From contig NZ_ATUS01000001.1 in NCBI RefSeq assembly GCF_000420325.1, positions 1,864,463 through 1,928,462 of the forward strand: a stretch of DNA of 64,000 bases, given 5' to 3'. This DNA comes from Spongiibacter tropicus DSM 19543 (GTDB taxonomy: Bacteria; Pseudomonadota; Gammaproteobacteria; Pseudomonadales; Spongiibacteraceae). Positions 1 through 9,226 of this stretch are shown here, one piece after another. Position 1 is the stretch's first letter. Every line of letters begins with the position of its first letter. The translations under genes and the position numbers were made by a program. The notes beneath the pieces are model-generated. The model made no database searches, had not been told where the DNA came from, and saw only the letters and a list, made by a program, of their open reading frames with translations.

Positions 1-2443
1 GAAATGACGGCTTATTACTGCTGCCAGCACTCATGCCGTCTTCTTCCAGTATTTTGCTGATATCCATACCTTCACCCAGCACCAGAATGTCTTTACTCGC
101 CACAAACTTCGGCTTCATTACCCACACCAGCAGCGGCAATACCACCAGTGCGATAACCATGTTGATCAGCATTACCAGCACCAGCAGCAGCCCCATGTCG
201 GCAAGGAACTTCAGGCCCGACAGGAAGTACCAGGGCAGGATGCCGAGCAGCATGATGCTGGCGGTGAACATGATCGCCTTACCGGTTGTGGTTAGCGCCG
301 AGGTAATGGCGACACCGTAATCTTCACACTCGTGGAATTCTTCGCAGATGCGGCTCAGCAGATAGATGCCGTAGTCGATACCAACACCCACCCCGATGGC
401 GGCCACCATCAGCGAGTTGATGTCCAGACCAATCCCCATAAAGGACATGCTGGTCGTAAGGATCATGTTCGACAGGTTGACCGGAATCAGCAGCACAATA
501 CCGGCGACAATCGAGCGGTAGGCATAGCTGGCGACCGCCAGAATGACCAGGTTCAGCAGACCCATAATCAGCCAGTGGTAACGCTCAACCACGTGGTTAA
601 TCGCCTGTTGAATCGCAATGGTGCCACTGCCCAGTCGCACGGTGAACGCGTCGTGATCTGCGTTGACCTGAGCGATAGCATCGCGCGCCGCAGCCAGGGC
701 GTTATCAACCGTGTCCTGTTTGTTGTCGGCGTACCAGAACGACACCGTGGAGTTTTGCAGCTCAAAGTCCACCACGTTCGAGAAGGCCTTGGGGCTGGTC
801 CCCATCAGCACCGCCGAAGCTGCCGCATTGACTGCGCGGTCATTGCTATCGAGCGGCAGCCACTTGGTATGCCCGCCGGAAATCAGCCGGTTGGCGTCCA
901 TCAGGTAATCGGCGAACGACAGCGTCGCACGCGGTGCGTGCTCACCGGCTTCCATAATGGATTGCAGCTGCAACATGGTCGCCACCGCGTCGGCTTGCTT
1001 GGCAACACGGTCGCTGCCGCTGTCGCCCTTGGCTTCAAGAATCACTTCCAGGGTATTCACGCCGGGGAAGTGGTCATTGATCTTCGCCACCGACACGTTG
1101 AACTCAGAGTCTTCCCACAGCAGGTTACTGCCTTCCACCGGGTTACCAATCTGAATCTTCATGGAGTGGTAGAAAGAGAACGCACCGATGAGCAGAGTGA
1201 TAATCAAGGTGTAAGGGGCCACACGTCCCTGCGACAGGCGGGAAATTGCTGCAAGTGCACCTTTAACCTTGCCGTGGAAACCACCCGAGTGATCGCTGAC
1301 GATCTTGTCGAGGTTGCGCGGCTCGGGCAGCACAGACAGCAACAGTGGCGCCAGGAAGACACCTGTCGGCGCCAGCATCATCGCCCAGAACCCGCAGAAC
1401 AGCGCAAAGCGTTCCATCGCCGGAATCGGCGCGATGGAGATCAGGAAGATACCGGCGGCGTCAGTGATAATGCCGAGAATCGACGGCGCCATCATCACGC
1501 TGGTGGTCAGACCGGCGGCTTTCACCTTGTCACCGAGCTGAGCAAAGATTTCGTAGAAGCGCTCGGTAAACTGCACACAGTGACTGAACGAGCGCGCAAT
1601 GAGCAGCAGCGGCACGATCATCAACAAGGGCTCGATGGGCATCTTCATCCAGCCGGCAAAACCAAAGCCCCAGATTGCCGCCACGATACTGGCGAAGATC
1701 GGCGTCACCACACCGGCAATGTTCTGGGTATAAAACACCAGTGCCAGAATCAATGCGCTGAGCGTAATGGCAAAGATGCCAATCATCTGGTGCTGGTATT
1801 CATACACCCAGCCGGTCAGTGCAGGCTGACCCGCCATGTACACATCGTGATGTTCGTCGCGAGCATCATCGGCCAGCTTTTTCACGTAGGCAAAGGCCTC
1901 ACCGTAATCGAGACGCTGCTCGATAAAGGTTGCGGTAATCAGCGTAGCGGTTTCATCTTCAGAGATCAGAAAGCGTCGCGCATTGGGCGACTTGCGAACA
2001 TTGTCTTTAAAGAGCTGCACTTCTTCAGCGGTGGCCGGAACCGTATCGCCCATCAGCGGCTGTGCATCGATACCAAAGGGCGTCGCTTCTGCGTAGCGGG
2101 CTTTCTCGGAGGCAATAGAAAGAATCTGGTCGTGGTCAACGCCGGGTGACAAGTCGATGTCACGCGTCAGGTCCCACACTTTTGCCAGGGTTTCCGGGTT
2201 ATAAATATCGCCGTTTTTATTTTTCACCATCAGGGTGAATGTCAGCGGATTACCGAAATTCGGATGGTCTTTAAAAACGTGAATAAAAGGATCATCTTTC
2301 GGCAGCAGATCAGAAAAGATCGTTTCCAATCTGACGTTCTTCAGACCTGCGGCAAAGAACAGAGTTACTGCCAGGAATAACAGCGACGCAATAACGCGAT
2401 GCTGTAATACGGCCATGGCAATTCGGCCTCGAATATTATTCAT
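1..2443 (-). CDS. RND/MMPL-family transporter, C-terminus cut by window edge
   Basis: Read on the minus strand from the ATG at 2443, an open frame of about 814 codons runs off the left edge, so the C-terminus is missing. The protein starts MNNIRGRIAMAVLQHRV, followed by one membrane helix (about residues 15-35). A periplasmic loop comes next, then a block of helices (from about 215), a second loop, and a second helical block holding VGVGIDYGIYLLSR, the hallmark of the second RND/SSD transmembrane domain. This two-fold arrangement is typical of RND superfamily proteins of the MMPL/hydrophobe exporter type, inner-membrane proton-driven movers of lipids or hydrophobic compounds. Next to a CoA-ligase/thiolase/dehydrogenase operon, it may move the lipid-like substrate or product; that is inference. 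An identical 16-bp motif lies upstream of this gene and of the dehydrogenase operon. Confidence 0.85.
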   Translation of the reverse strand, partial: MNNIRGRIAMAVLQHRVIASLLFLAVTLFFAAGLKNVRLETIFSDLLPKDDPFIHVFKDHPNFGNPLTFTLMVKNKNGDIYNPETLAKVWDLTRDIDLSPGVDHDQILSIASEKARYAEATPFGIDAQPLMGDTVPATAEEVQLFKDNVRKSPNARRFLISEDETATLITATFIEQRLDYGEAFAYVKKLADDARDEHHDVYMAGQPALTGWVYEYQHQMIGIFAITLSALILALVFYTQNIAGVVTPIFASIVAAIWGFGFAGWMKMPIEPLLMIVPLLLIARSFSHCVQFTERFYEIFAQLGDKVKAAGLTTSVMMAPSILGIITDAAGIFLISIAPIPAMERFALFCGFWAMMLAPTGVFLAPLLLSVLPEPRNLDKIVSDHSGGFHGKVKGALAAISRLSQGRVAPYTLIITLLIGAFSFYHSMKIQIGNPVEGSNLLWEDSEFNVSVAKINDHFPGVNTLEVILEAKGDSGSDRVAKQADAVATMLQLQSIMEAGEHAPRATLSFADYLMDANRLISGGHTKWLPLDSNDRAVNAAASAVLMGTSPKAFSNVVDFELQNSTVSFWYADNKQDTVDNALAAARDAIAQVNADHDAFTVRLGSGTIAIQQAINHVVERYHWLIMGLLNLVILAVASYAYRSIVAGIVLLIPVNLSNMILTTSMSFMGIGLDINSLMVAAIGVGVGIDYGIYLLSRICEEFHECEDYGVAITSALTTTGKAIMFTASIMLLGILPWYFLSGLKFLADMGLLLVLVMLINMVIALVVLPLLVWVMKPKFVASKDILVLGEGMDISKILEEDGMSAGSSNKPSF

Positions 2444-2572
2444 TTCGCCAGTCCTTCAACACCGTAAAGCAGGCAATGCTCTACGTATTATTTTTTTAGT
2501 TCATGCAAACCGGATGCATTCAGATTAGTCACTTCTTCACAAGTCGGTAATGCGCGTTCCCGACCCTTTTCC

Positions 2573-2588
2573 TGTTAATTTACGACAG
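2573..2588. promoter_or_regulatory. Putative AraC-type operator upstream of the RND gene, in a 378-bp non-coding gap
   Basis: The 16-mer TGTTAATTTACGACAG occurs here, 130 bp upstream of the RND start codon, and again at 7122-7137 upstream of the acyl-CoA dehydrogenase. On the minus strand it reads CTGTCGTAAATTAACA. A weaker TGTCG-like half-site (GGTCGGGAAC) follows about 22 bp further on, the direct-repeat layout of many AraC/OruR-type regulators. The gap between the RND gene and the CoA ligase (2444-2821) holds no other feature I can support. Confidence 0.45.
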
Positions 2589-2821
2589 GCCAAAAAGTGC
2601 TTATGAAATAAATGCTTGTGATGATTTTCACGCCGATTCTCTTCTTATATTTGTTATTCTTTTTAATCATTTTCGGGGCATTCTCCAGCCGCCAAAAACC
2701 CACAGCAAAGCCGCCGTTTTGGAAAATAGAGAAGTCCTTTTCGAAAAAAAAGTATGCGCCGCCTCAAGCGGAGCTAACACTACCCGTTAGGGTAGTCGTC
2801 AACTCTGCTCGACGTTCGCCG

Positions 2822-4423
2822 TCAGGAGGCGAAGTCATACACGTGGTTTTTCTGCTCTTTAAATAATTCAAAGCAAAAACGTGCCTGGGGCTTTTCCGAT
2901 GCCGTTTTGGGAATTTCCGACAGCACCTGAATAAAGCTTGGCAACTCGGTGCGCCCCAACGACTGACGACAGTGCTGCAGCAGCTTTTCCGGCTGGAAAA
3001 GGCAGGCATCAACCGGCACCACCGCGGCAATCACATCTTTCTCACCCGGCACACCGCTCAGCGCGGGAATACCGTAGACAAAGACATCGGCCACATCGTC
3101 GTACTCGGCAATGGTTTTTTCGATTTTCGCGGTATCGATAAACTCGCCATTGCGACGAATTTCATCGCCTTTGCGGCTATCGAAATAGAACCAGCCATCT
3201 TGATCACGATGACCGATATCGCCCGTGAAAAATACACCGCTTTGCACTTTTTTCGCAGAGGCTTCGGGATTTTTGAAGTAGGTCACGGCCAGCTCCGGCA
3301 AGCCGGGAGCCGCTTCAAAAACAATTTCACCGCGCTCACCCGGCGCACATTCACGGCCATCCTCGTCAATCACCCGTGCAATCAGGTTTGCCGGTGGCTT
3401 ACCGATACTGCCGACCGGGCCGCCCGGAGGATTGAAAATCATGCCGCCTTCGGCAGCGCCGTAGAACTCGAACAGCTCAACATCGAAGCGCTTTTTGAAA
3501 TCTTCCCAGATCGCTGCGGGCATACCCGCGCTGAGGATATAGCGCACCGGATTGTCGGCGTCATCGGGACGTCGCGGCTCACTGTAAATGGCCGTGGTCA
3601 TACCGCCCAGCAGATTGAACATGGTGCAGCCGTAGTGACGACAGATATCCCACAGTCGCGACTTGGAGAAACGACGGCTGATAACCCCGCGCATTTCCAT
3701 TTTCAGTACATTGCCCAAGGTAATGAGCTGCGCATTGGCGTGGGTCAGCGACAGGCCCGTGTAGGGACGATCATCCTCACGCATATCAATCATCGGACCG
3801 ATGGAGGCCACATTGTCGAAGCGCAGATACGGAGCGCGAATGGCTTTCGGATCGCCCGTCGTCCCCGAGGTGTAGAGCATCTGCATGACTTCTTCCGGGC
3901 TGTCTACCCGACATTCACGCTCGGTGTAATCACCGGCAATCACCTGCTCGTAGGCTTCAACGCGAGGGTCGCTGGGCAGCGTCACTTTTTCGCCGGTATC
4001 CATGACCCAGATCCAACGGATCTGCGGCATGTTTTTGCACACCTCGTACACGCGGTTAAAGCAGTAGTCGGCACAGAACACGCCGGAACATTCCGCCCAG
4101 TCGAGCATGTAGTGAAGACGATCCCCGCCGGTGCGTGGATCGATGGGAACGAATACCGTGCCCGCCAGTGAGCTGCCTACCATGGCGTCGATAAACTCGG
4201 GGTGGTTCTGCATTACCAGCGCAAAACTGCTGCCTTTTTCCATGTCTCGCTCGAGCAACGCCTGATTGATTCGCTGCCCTTGCTCCCACAACTGGCGATA
4301 GCTGCGGATTTCGTCTTCGAAATCACCGGCGGGATTGATATTGACGAAGGTCAATACATCCAAGTCCGGGTTTTTCTGCATCTTGGCTTCAATTAAGTTC
4401 GCCAGAATCGCTTGATCTTTCAT
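2822..4423 (-). CDS. AMP-dependent acyl-CoA synthetase/ligase
   Basis: 533 aa, full length for the ANL adenylating superfamily, which activates a carboxylic acid to acyl-AMP and then acyl-CoA in the cytoplasm. The AMP-binding P-loop YTSGTTGDPKA lies at about residues 184-194. FYGAAEGG matches the A5 region, FFTGDIGHRDQDGWFYF the A7 hinge, and a Lys is present near the C-terminus in PKTASEKPQ, where the family usually has T-G-K; the Gly before the catalytic Lys is replaced by Glu. It is the last gene of the minus-strand set dehydrogenase-thiolase-ligase and starts 15 bp after the thiolase stop. Substrate cannot be read from the sequence; the SCP2-type thiolase partner suggests a branched, aromatic or steroid-like acid rather than a plain fatty acid. 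Confidence 0.85.
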   Translation of the reverse strand: MKDQAILANLIEAKMQKNPDLDVLTFVNINPAGDFEDEIRSYRQLWEQGQRINQALLERDMEKGSSFALVMQNHPEFIDAMVGSSLAGTVFVPIDPRTGGDRLHYMLDWAECSGVFCADYCFNRVYEVCKNMPQIRWIWVMDTGEKVTLPSDPRVEAYEQVIAGDYTERECRVDSPEEVMQMLYTSGTTGDPKAIRAPYLRFDNVASIGPMIDMREDDRPYTGLSLTHANAQLITLGNVLKMEMRGVISRRFSKSRLWDICRHYGCTMFNLLGGMTTAIYSEPRRPDDADNPVRYILSAGMPAAIWEDFKKRFDVELFEFYGAAEGGMIFNPPGGPVGSIGKPPANLIARVIDEDGRECAPGERGEIVFEAAPGLPELAVTYFKNPEASAKKVQSGVFFTGDIGHRDQDGWFYFDSRKGDEIRRNGEFIDTAKIEKTIAEYDDVADVFVYGIPALSGVPGEKDVIAAVVPVDACLFQPEKLLQHCRQSLGRTELPSFIQVLSEIPKTASEKPQARFCFELFKEQKNHVYDFAS

Positions 4424-4438
4424 TGCTTCCCCCCGCTT

Positions 4439-5674
4439 TTATTCTTTTGACAGAACGCTCAACACCAGCGCGGCGGCATCACTGCCGATATAACCACCGC
4501 CGTTCTCTGCCAGCGCATGTCGAGCACCATCGACCTGACGGTCTCCGGCCTCACCGCGCAATTGGGTGACCAGTTCAACAATCTGTGCAGCGCCGGTGGC
4601 ACCAATCGGGTGCCCTTTGCGCATCAGGCCACCGGAGGTATTTACCGGCACCTTGCCGCCCAGCGTGGAATCTCCGCGAGCGACGAAATCGCCGCCCTCG
4701 CCATCGCCGCACAGGCCCAGATACTCGTAATATTTGATTTCAGAAATAGCGGAAGCGTCGTGCAGCTCCACGCAGTCAATATCGTCGGCGCCGACACCCG
4801 CCTGCTCGTAGATCGCGGCAGCGGCTTGCGGCACCATTTCATCTTCGCCTTCGGCACGGTCCCAGCCGCTGTGCAGGCTAGATGCCTTAACACGCACGCA
4901 ACGCGACATGCCCAATTCTTTGGCTTTCTTCTCACTGACCAGCACAACCGCCGCCGCGCCATCGCCGATGGGCGCGCACATGGGCAAGGTCAGTGGCGAG
5001 ACAATTTCCCGCGCCGCCAGTACCTGCTCAATTGAGACGCGATCACGGAATTGCGACAGGGGGTTGAGGCTGCCGTGGAAGGAGTTTTTGGCAGAAACCG
5101 CCGCCAACTGCTCGGGGCTGGTGCCGTAGCGGTGCATATGCTCCCGCGCCCAAGTGGCATAGATATCGATAAAGATGGAGCGCGTGATGCCTGCCTGACT
5201 CATGTCCAGTTCAGCACCAATCGCCTCGTTGCGGGTTTTCAAACCCGCTTTGATGGCGTCGATCTGGTCGACATCAATCGCACCGGTAAAAACCGAGAAC
5301 GTCTTTTCTTTATCTTTGTGGTACAGCTTTTCATAGCCGCACACCAGCACCACGTCGTACACCCCGAGGGTGACCATCGTAGCCGCCTGTTGAAAGGCCG
5401 TTGCCGACGTGGCGCAGGCGTTTTCCACATTGATGACGGGAATACGGCCAATGCCCATGTTGCGCAGCACCACCTGACCCGGCACACACACTTGGCCGGT
5501 GATGACACCTGCAGCGGCATTGCCCATATAGGCGGCGCCGAGATCCTTGGCGCCGATACCGGCATCTTTTAATGCTTCATTAATCGCCGTAGTAGCCAGC
5601 TGGCTCAGACTTTGATCAATAGCATTCCCAAAGGGCGTCATACCGACGCCCGCAATATAGGCTTTCTGTTTCAA
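4439..5674 (-). CDS. SCP2-type thiolase / lipid-transfer protein family
   Basis: About 411 aa. The nucleophilic Cys lies in VENACATSATAF and the catalytic His in RKGHPIGATGAAQ, with a Gly-rich C-terminal segment (NGGGYIGSD), as in thiolases of the SCP-x/lipid-transfer type that cleave 3-ketoacyl-CoA esters. The second Cys usual in classical thiolases (C-x-G near the end) is absent, as is common in this subfamily. I chose a TTG start at 5672-5674 because GCGGAG lies 6 nt upstream and the protein then begins KQKAYIAGVGMTPFG, where family members start. An in-frame ATG at 5707 would add 11 residues and overlap the dehydrogenase by 20 bp. Second gene of the operon. Confidence 0.83.
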   Translation of the reverse strand: MKQKAYIAGVGMTPFGNAIDQSLSQLATTAINEALKDAGIGAKDLGAAYMGNAAAGVITGQVCVPGQVVLRNMGIGRIPVINVENACATSATAFQQAATMVTLGVYDVVLVCGYEKLYHKDKEKTFSVFTGAIDVDQIDAIKAGLKTRNEAIGAELDMSQAGITRSIFIDIYATWAREHMHRYGTSPEQLAAVSAKNSFHGSLNPLSQFRDRVSIEQVLAAREIVSPLTLPMCAPIGDGAAAVVLVSEKKAKELGMSRCVRVKASSLHSGWDRAEGEDEMVPQAAAAIYEQAGVGADDIDCVELHDASAISEIKYYEYLGLCGDGEGGDFVARGDSTLGGKVPVNTSGGLMRKGHPIGATGAAQIVELVTQLRGEAGDRQVDGARHALAENGGGYIGSDAAALVLSVLSKE

Positions 5675-5687
5675 GGGAAACTCCGCG

Positions 5688-7016
5688 TTACTTACCCAGC
5701 TTCTCATCGTCGATCAGATAGCTTCCGCCCTTGATCGCGAGTACTTCGTTGCAGCCGTCCTCAATCAATGAGGCACGGGCATCACGCAGCATTTTTTCCA
5801 TCGGGTATTCTTTGGTCAGGCCATTGCCGCCAAAAATCTGCAGCGCGTCGCTGCACACCTCGAAGGAGTTTTGAGTACCGGTGGTTTTGGAGAACATGGC
5901 CGCACACAATGAGGGGACGGCTGTCTCCGGATCATTGTTGTAGTCCAGCCCACGACGGGTTATCGCCCGTGAGGCTTCAACTTTGCGGAACATGTGGAAC
6001 AGGCGGGATTTGACCGACTGGTGATTGATAATCTGCGTACCGCCCGCGATACGCTCGTGAGCGTAGTCCAGCGCCATATCGGCGGCGGCCTGAGCCAGAC
6101 CGGTGAAGGTGGCGCCCATCAGAGCATTGGCTTCAGCATGAATGCAGTACACGGCACGCTGATAATCTTCCGGACCGGCCAGCAGGTACTTGCGCGGCAG
6201 CCGAACGTTATCGAAGAAAATTTCGCCCTGGTTCAGCGCGCGCTGACCCATTTTATCCAGCGGCTTGCCGCGGGAAATGCCGGGCAGGTTCATCGGGAAC
6301 ACCAGCACACAGCCGTTTTGCGGGTCCGGGCCATTACCGCTGTCGGCAGCGCAGTAAAGAATGCAGACATCGGCGATAACGCCGTTAGAAACCCACGCCG
6401 CTTTCTGACCATTCAGAATAATATCGTCGCCGCGCAGGTCGGCCACGATATTCGGGCGACCGTATTTGCCCCCGGGCTGGGCAGCACTCAGACTGGGGTC
6501 GAGCATGTCTGAGCCGTGGTCGGGCTCGGTGATACCCCAGCAGCCCAGCATGGTATCGGGGAATTCTTCCAGCAGGTCAGCGCGGCCAAATTTGGCGCTC
6601 AGCCACTGAGGCAGAATGCCGGCACCCACAGAAATCGCCAGGCCGGCGTCGCCGTAACCCAGCTCTTCAAATAGAATGCCGAACAGCAGTGCCGCCTCAC
6701 GGGGGGGCATTTGGCTCAGCGCTTCAATGGTGACGCCAAGCTCGAGATATTTTTGACGGAATTCCCAAAATCGCGAATCTTTGGCAATTACCTCTTCGGG
6801 GCTCAGGCGGTCCAGTTCAATGCCGATGGGGCGCACCACGTTCACGGCAAAGTCGCGCAGGGTTTTCTGGAATTCAGCAATATCCTCTGGCAGCGTGGCT
6901 TCAGCGCCAGACGGGGTCAGCTTGCTCTTAGGCGTAGCAGGCCAGCTGTACGGGGGAGCATCCAGATTGCGGTAATCGAATTCTGTGGTGTTTTCGGCAA
7001 GGGCGTGATCAGTCAT
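5688..7016 (-). CDS. Acyl-CoA dehydrogenase family protein
   Basis: 442 aa flavoprotein of the acyl-CoA dehydrogenase superfamily: N-terminal helical domain, central beta domain (GCWGITEPDHGSDM, about 160-175) and C-terminal helical domain with FGGNGLTKEYPMEKMLRDAR. Such enzymes introduce the alpha-beta double bond in acyl-CoA esters. Where many family members have I-Y-E-G-T-N-E with the catalytic Glu, this protein has I-E-D-G-C-N-E, so the catalytic position appears to be Asp (about residue 420) or is moved. It leads the operon with thiolase and CoA ligase and is divergent from the AraC gene at 7163. Exact substrate unknown. Confidence 0.85.
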   Translation of the reverse strand: MTDHALAENTTEFDYRNLDAPPYSWPATPKSKLTPSGAEATLPEDIAEFQKTLRDFAVNVVRPIGIELDRLSPEEVIAKDSRFWEFRQKYLELGVTIEALSQMPPREAALLFGILFEELGYGDAGLAISVGAGILPQWLSAKFGRADLLEEFPDTMLGCWGITEPDHGSDMLDPSLSAAQPGGKYGRPNIVADLRGDDIILNGQKAAWVSNGVIADVCILYCAADSGNGPDPQNGCVLVFPMNLPGISRGKPLDKMGQRALNQGEIFFDNVRLPRKYLLAGPEDYQRAVYCIHAEANALMGATFTGLAQAAADMALDYAHERIAGGTQIINHQSVKSRLFHMFRKVEASRAITRRGLDYNNDPETAVPSLCAAMFSKTTGTQNSFEVCSDALQIFGGNGLTKEYPMEKMLRDARASLIEDGCNEVLAIKGGSYLIDDEKLGK

Positions 7017-7121
7017 GACGTTTCCTCTACATCGTTATGTTTGTTATTGGCGAGCAATCGCGTTGATAGGATATTAGCCATCGCGGCCGAAAAGGCAGAT
7101 GTTTACAGCAGACATTCTGAT

Positions 7122-7137
7122 TGTTAATTTACGACAG
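7122..7137. promoter_or_regulatory. Putative AraC-type operator between the acyl-CoA dehydrogenase operon and the araC-like gene
   Basis: Second exact copy of TGTTAATTTACGACAG, 106 bp upstream of the dehydrogenase start and 26 bp upstream of the divergent AraC start. On the minus strand, TGTCGTAAATTAACA is followed 22 bp later by TGTCTGCTGTAAACA, which shares TGTC, AACA and a T; this is a direct-repeat arrangement. The location fits shared control and autoregulation by the AraC protein encoded alongside. Confidence 0.5.
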
Positions 7138-7162
7138 CCTTAAATTATGTGTGTCGTGACCC

Positions 7163-8212
7163 ATGGAGATCCGCTCTTCACTGTCAGTGCCACCGGCCCG
7201 TCATCTGGGCTATGGCCTGAACCCGCTGATTACTCTGCTGAAAGAGCACGGTATCGACCCCCTGTTGGTCATGGAAAAGGCCTCCATTCCAGAGGAGGCG
7301 CTGGATAGCCCCACCTATCAGCTAACGCCGCAGCAGGAGCTGAGCTTCACGTCTGAAGTCATTCGCGCGCTGAATAAGCCCGAGCTGGGCCTGATTGTGG
7401 GCAGCCGTTACCACCTGTCGGCCTACGGCCTGCTGGGGCTGGCGGTGATGACCAGCGAAAACCTGATTGCCGGCATGCAGGTGCTATACAAAAACATCCT
7501 GATGACCTGGACCTACATGCAGTGGATCACCGCGATTTGCGACGAGCGTGCCTATGTCAGCCTGGAGCCGTTGCGGGATTTGGGGGACAGTCACCAGTAC
7601 ATGATCGACCGCGGGCTGGTCGCGTCGCATATTATTTTCAAGGAAGCACTGGGGCGGGATATTCCCGTGCAGGAAGTCTTCTTGCGCCAGCCCGAGCCGG
7701 TGTACGCCGACGAGTACCGCCGCTACTTCAACTGCCCGGTACACTTCAACGCGGTGGAAAACTGCTACGTCTTTGACAGCAGCCTGCTTTACGAGCCCCT
7801 GTTGCAGGCCGAGCCGGAAACCGCCCGCATTTACGACAGCCAGTGCGAGAAAATTTGCGCGCAACTGGCGCGCAACTACACCTTCTCGGATGTTGTCCGC
7901 AATCAGATCCTGTCTTCACCGCGAGAGATTTTCACGCTGGAAACTATCGCCGATCAGCTCGGCATGACGGCCCGCACCGTGCAGCGCAAGCTCAGTCAGG
8001 AAGACAGCAGTTACAAGAGCATTCTCGAAGACGTGCGCAAGAATCTGGCCGTGGAATACCTGCAAACCACCTCGTTTACCCTCGAGGAAATTGCCGTGCG
8101 CCTCGGCTATGCCGACTCATCCAGCTTCTGCCACGCCTACAAGCGCTGGACCGGCGTGAATCCGGGCGAGCTGCGAAACGCTCAAGCCAGCGACAAGCCG
8201 TCGCGGAACTGA
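7163..8212 (+). CDS. AraC-family transcriptional regulator with arabinose-binding-like N-terminal domain
   Basis: 349 aa. The N-terminal ~200 residues match the style of the Arabinose_bd-type sensor domain (PF12625-like) seen in OruR/ArgR-like AraC proteins. The last ~100 residues hold two helix-turn-helices: TLETIADQLGMTARTVQRKL and TLEEIAVRLGYADSSSFCHA, followed by the conserved KRWTGVNPGELR tail. It is divergent from the dehydrogenase-thiolase-ligase operon, and a motif shared with the RND gene lies 26 bp upstream, so it probably controls both and itself. Its 3' end overlaps the convergent second AraC gene by 31 bp. The effector is unknown; a CoA-pathway substrate is plausible. Confidence 0.88.
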   Translation: MEIRSSLSVPPARHLGYGLNPLITLLKEHGIDPLLVMEKASIPEEALDSPTYQLTPQQELSFTSEVIRALNKPELGLIVGSRYHLSAYGLLGLAVMTSENLIAGMQVLYKNILMTWTYMQWITAICDERAYVSLEPLRDLGDSHQYMIDRGLVASHIIFKEALGRDIPVQEVFLRQPEPVYADEYRRYFNCPVHFNAVENCYVFDSSLLYEPLLQAEPETARIYDSQCEKICAQLARNYTFSDVVRNQILSSPREIFTLETIADQLGMTARTVQRKLSQEDSSYKSILEDVRKNLAVEYLQTTSFTLEEIAVRLGYADSSSFCHAYKRWTGVNPGELRNAQASDKPSRN

Positions 8213-9192
8213 GAAGGCGCACATCCCGACCAGCGCCGAAAGGCATGGCAGAAATGCGCGGGATCGCTGTAGCCCAGCAGCGAGGCGATCTGCTCAATAC
8301 GCATATTGGTACCCTGCAAATACTCTCTGGCCAGCGCAAACCGCAGGTCGTCGACGATCTTCTGATAGCCGATACCGTGCTCACGCAGGCGCCGCCGCAG
8401 GGTTCGCCCAGACATATTCAGCTTTTCCGCCACCACCTCAATGCCCGGAAAGTAACCGGGGCGCAGCAACAGCATTTCCCGCACTTCATCCACAATGCTG
8501 TTTTCCTCCGACAACCGCGCCTTGATGCGCTCGCCGCGCTCAATGCACAACGCCGCGGTGTCGCTGTCGCACTGCAACATGGGCACATCGAGAATATCCA
8601 TCGGCAGACTGATGGCGTGGCGACTGGAGGAGAATACCGGCAGGCGCCCGAATACCTCCACATAACGCGATTCGGCAACCTGACGGGGATGTTTGAACTC
8701 CACACGGGAAGGCACAAAATCGTCCCCCAGCAGACCGCGTAGAATCATAAACGTCGCCACCATCTCCCGCTCACTGAGCATCGGCACATCGTCGCGATGG
8801 TAGTCGTCGGCATCCATCAGCATCACCACCTCGCCGTGTTCAACGCGCATATCGTGCTCGTAGAACGCAAAGCTGAGTTCGACGAAGTGATAGGCCAGCT
8901 TCAGCGCCTCGCGCATGGTCGAGGCGCTCATCAAGGCGTAGCCGTACAGGCCAAACAGGCTGAGCGGGTAACAGCTTCCCACGTACAGACCAATACCGGG
9001 ATCGCCACAGACCTGGCGAAGATTGCGCAGAAAAATCAGCTCCTGACTCAGGCTGACATGCTGCTCGGGGCGCTCCAGAATCGACAGCGACAGTCCGGTG
9101 CCCGCCAGGGCCTGAGCCACGGTTATGCCCTCGCTTCGCAACCGCTGCAACGGTGCCAAAACGGTTTTTGCGGAATGATATTTCGGTTTCAT
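8182..9192 (-). CDS. AraC-family transcriptional regulator (second copy)
   Basis: 336 aa with the same two-domain plan as the neighbour at 7163: an N-terminal sensor domain and a C-terminal AraC domain with EVVAEKLNMSGRTLRRRL as first helix-turn-helix and IEQIASLLGYSDPAHFCHAF as second, ending RRWSGCAPSQFR. The two genes are tail to tail and overlap by 31 bp. They share the fold but differ in most residues, so they are paralogues of an old split, not a recent duplication. Upstream lies a 15-bp direct repeat at 21-bp spacing (9227-9262), between this gene and the reductase at 9363, which is the likeliest target. Confidence 0.88.
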   Translation of the reverse strand: MKPKYHSAKTVLAPLQRLRSEGITVAQALAGTGLSLSILERPEQHVSLSQELIFLRNLRQVCGDPGIGLYVGSCYPLSLFGLYGYALMSASTMREALKLAYHFVELSFAFYEHDMRVEHGEVVMLMDADDYHRDDVPMLSEREMVATFMILRGLLGDDFVPSRVEFKHPRQVAESRYVEVFGRLPVFSSSRHAISLPMDILDVPMLQCDSDTAALCIERGERIKARLSEENSIVDEVREMLLLRPGYFPGIEVVAEKLNMSGRTLRRRLREHGIGYQKIVDDLRFALAREYLQGTNMRIEQIASLLGYSDPAHFCHAFRRWSGCAPSQFRDGLSLA

Positions 9193-9226
9193 AAGCGTCT
9201 TTATATTTACTTCACACTCACGCTGA

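Noticed and set aside
332-2149. 605-codon open frame on the plus strand
   Set aside because: Antisense to the RND transporter; composition rich in His, Gln and Arg with no domain, typical of the shadow of a membrane-protein gene.
2612-2866. 84-codon frame on the plus strand starting with a hydrophobic stretch
   Set aside because: No ribosome site, low-complexity hydrophobic start, and its end overlaps the 3' end of the CoA ligase gene; no support as a gene.
7829-7841. Third partial copy of the AraC motif (ATTTACGACAGCC)
   Set aside because: Lies inside the AraC coding sequence (codes for Ile-Tyr-Asp-Ser) and lacks the TGTTA part; treated as chance.
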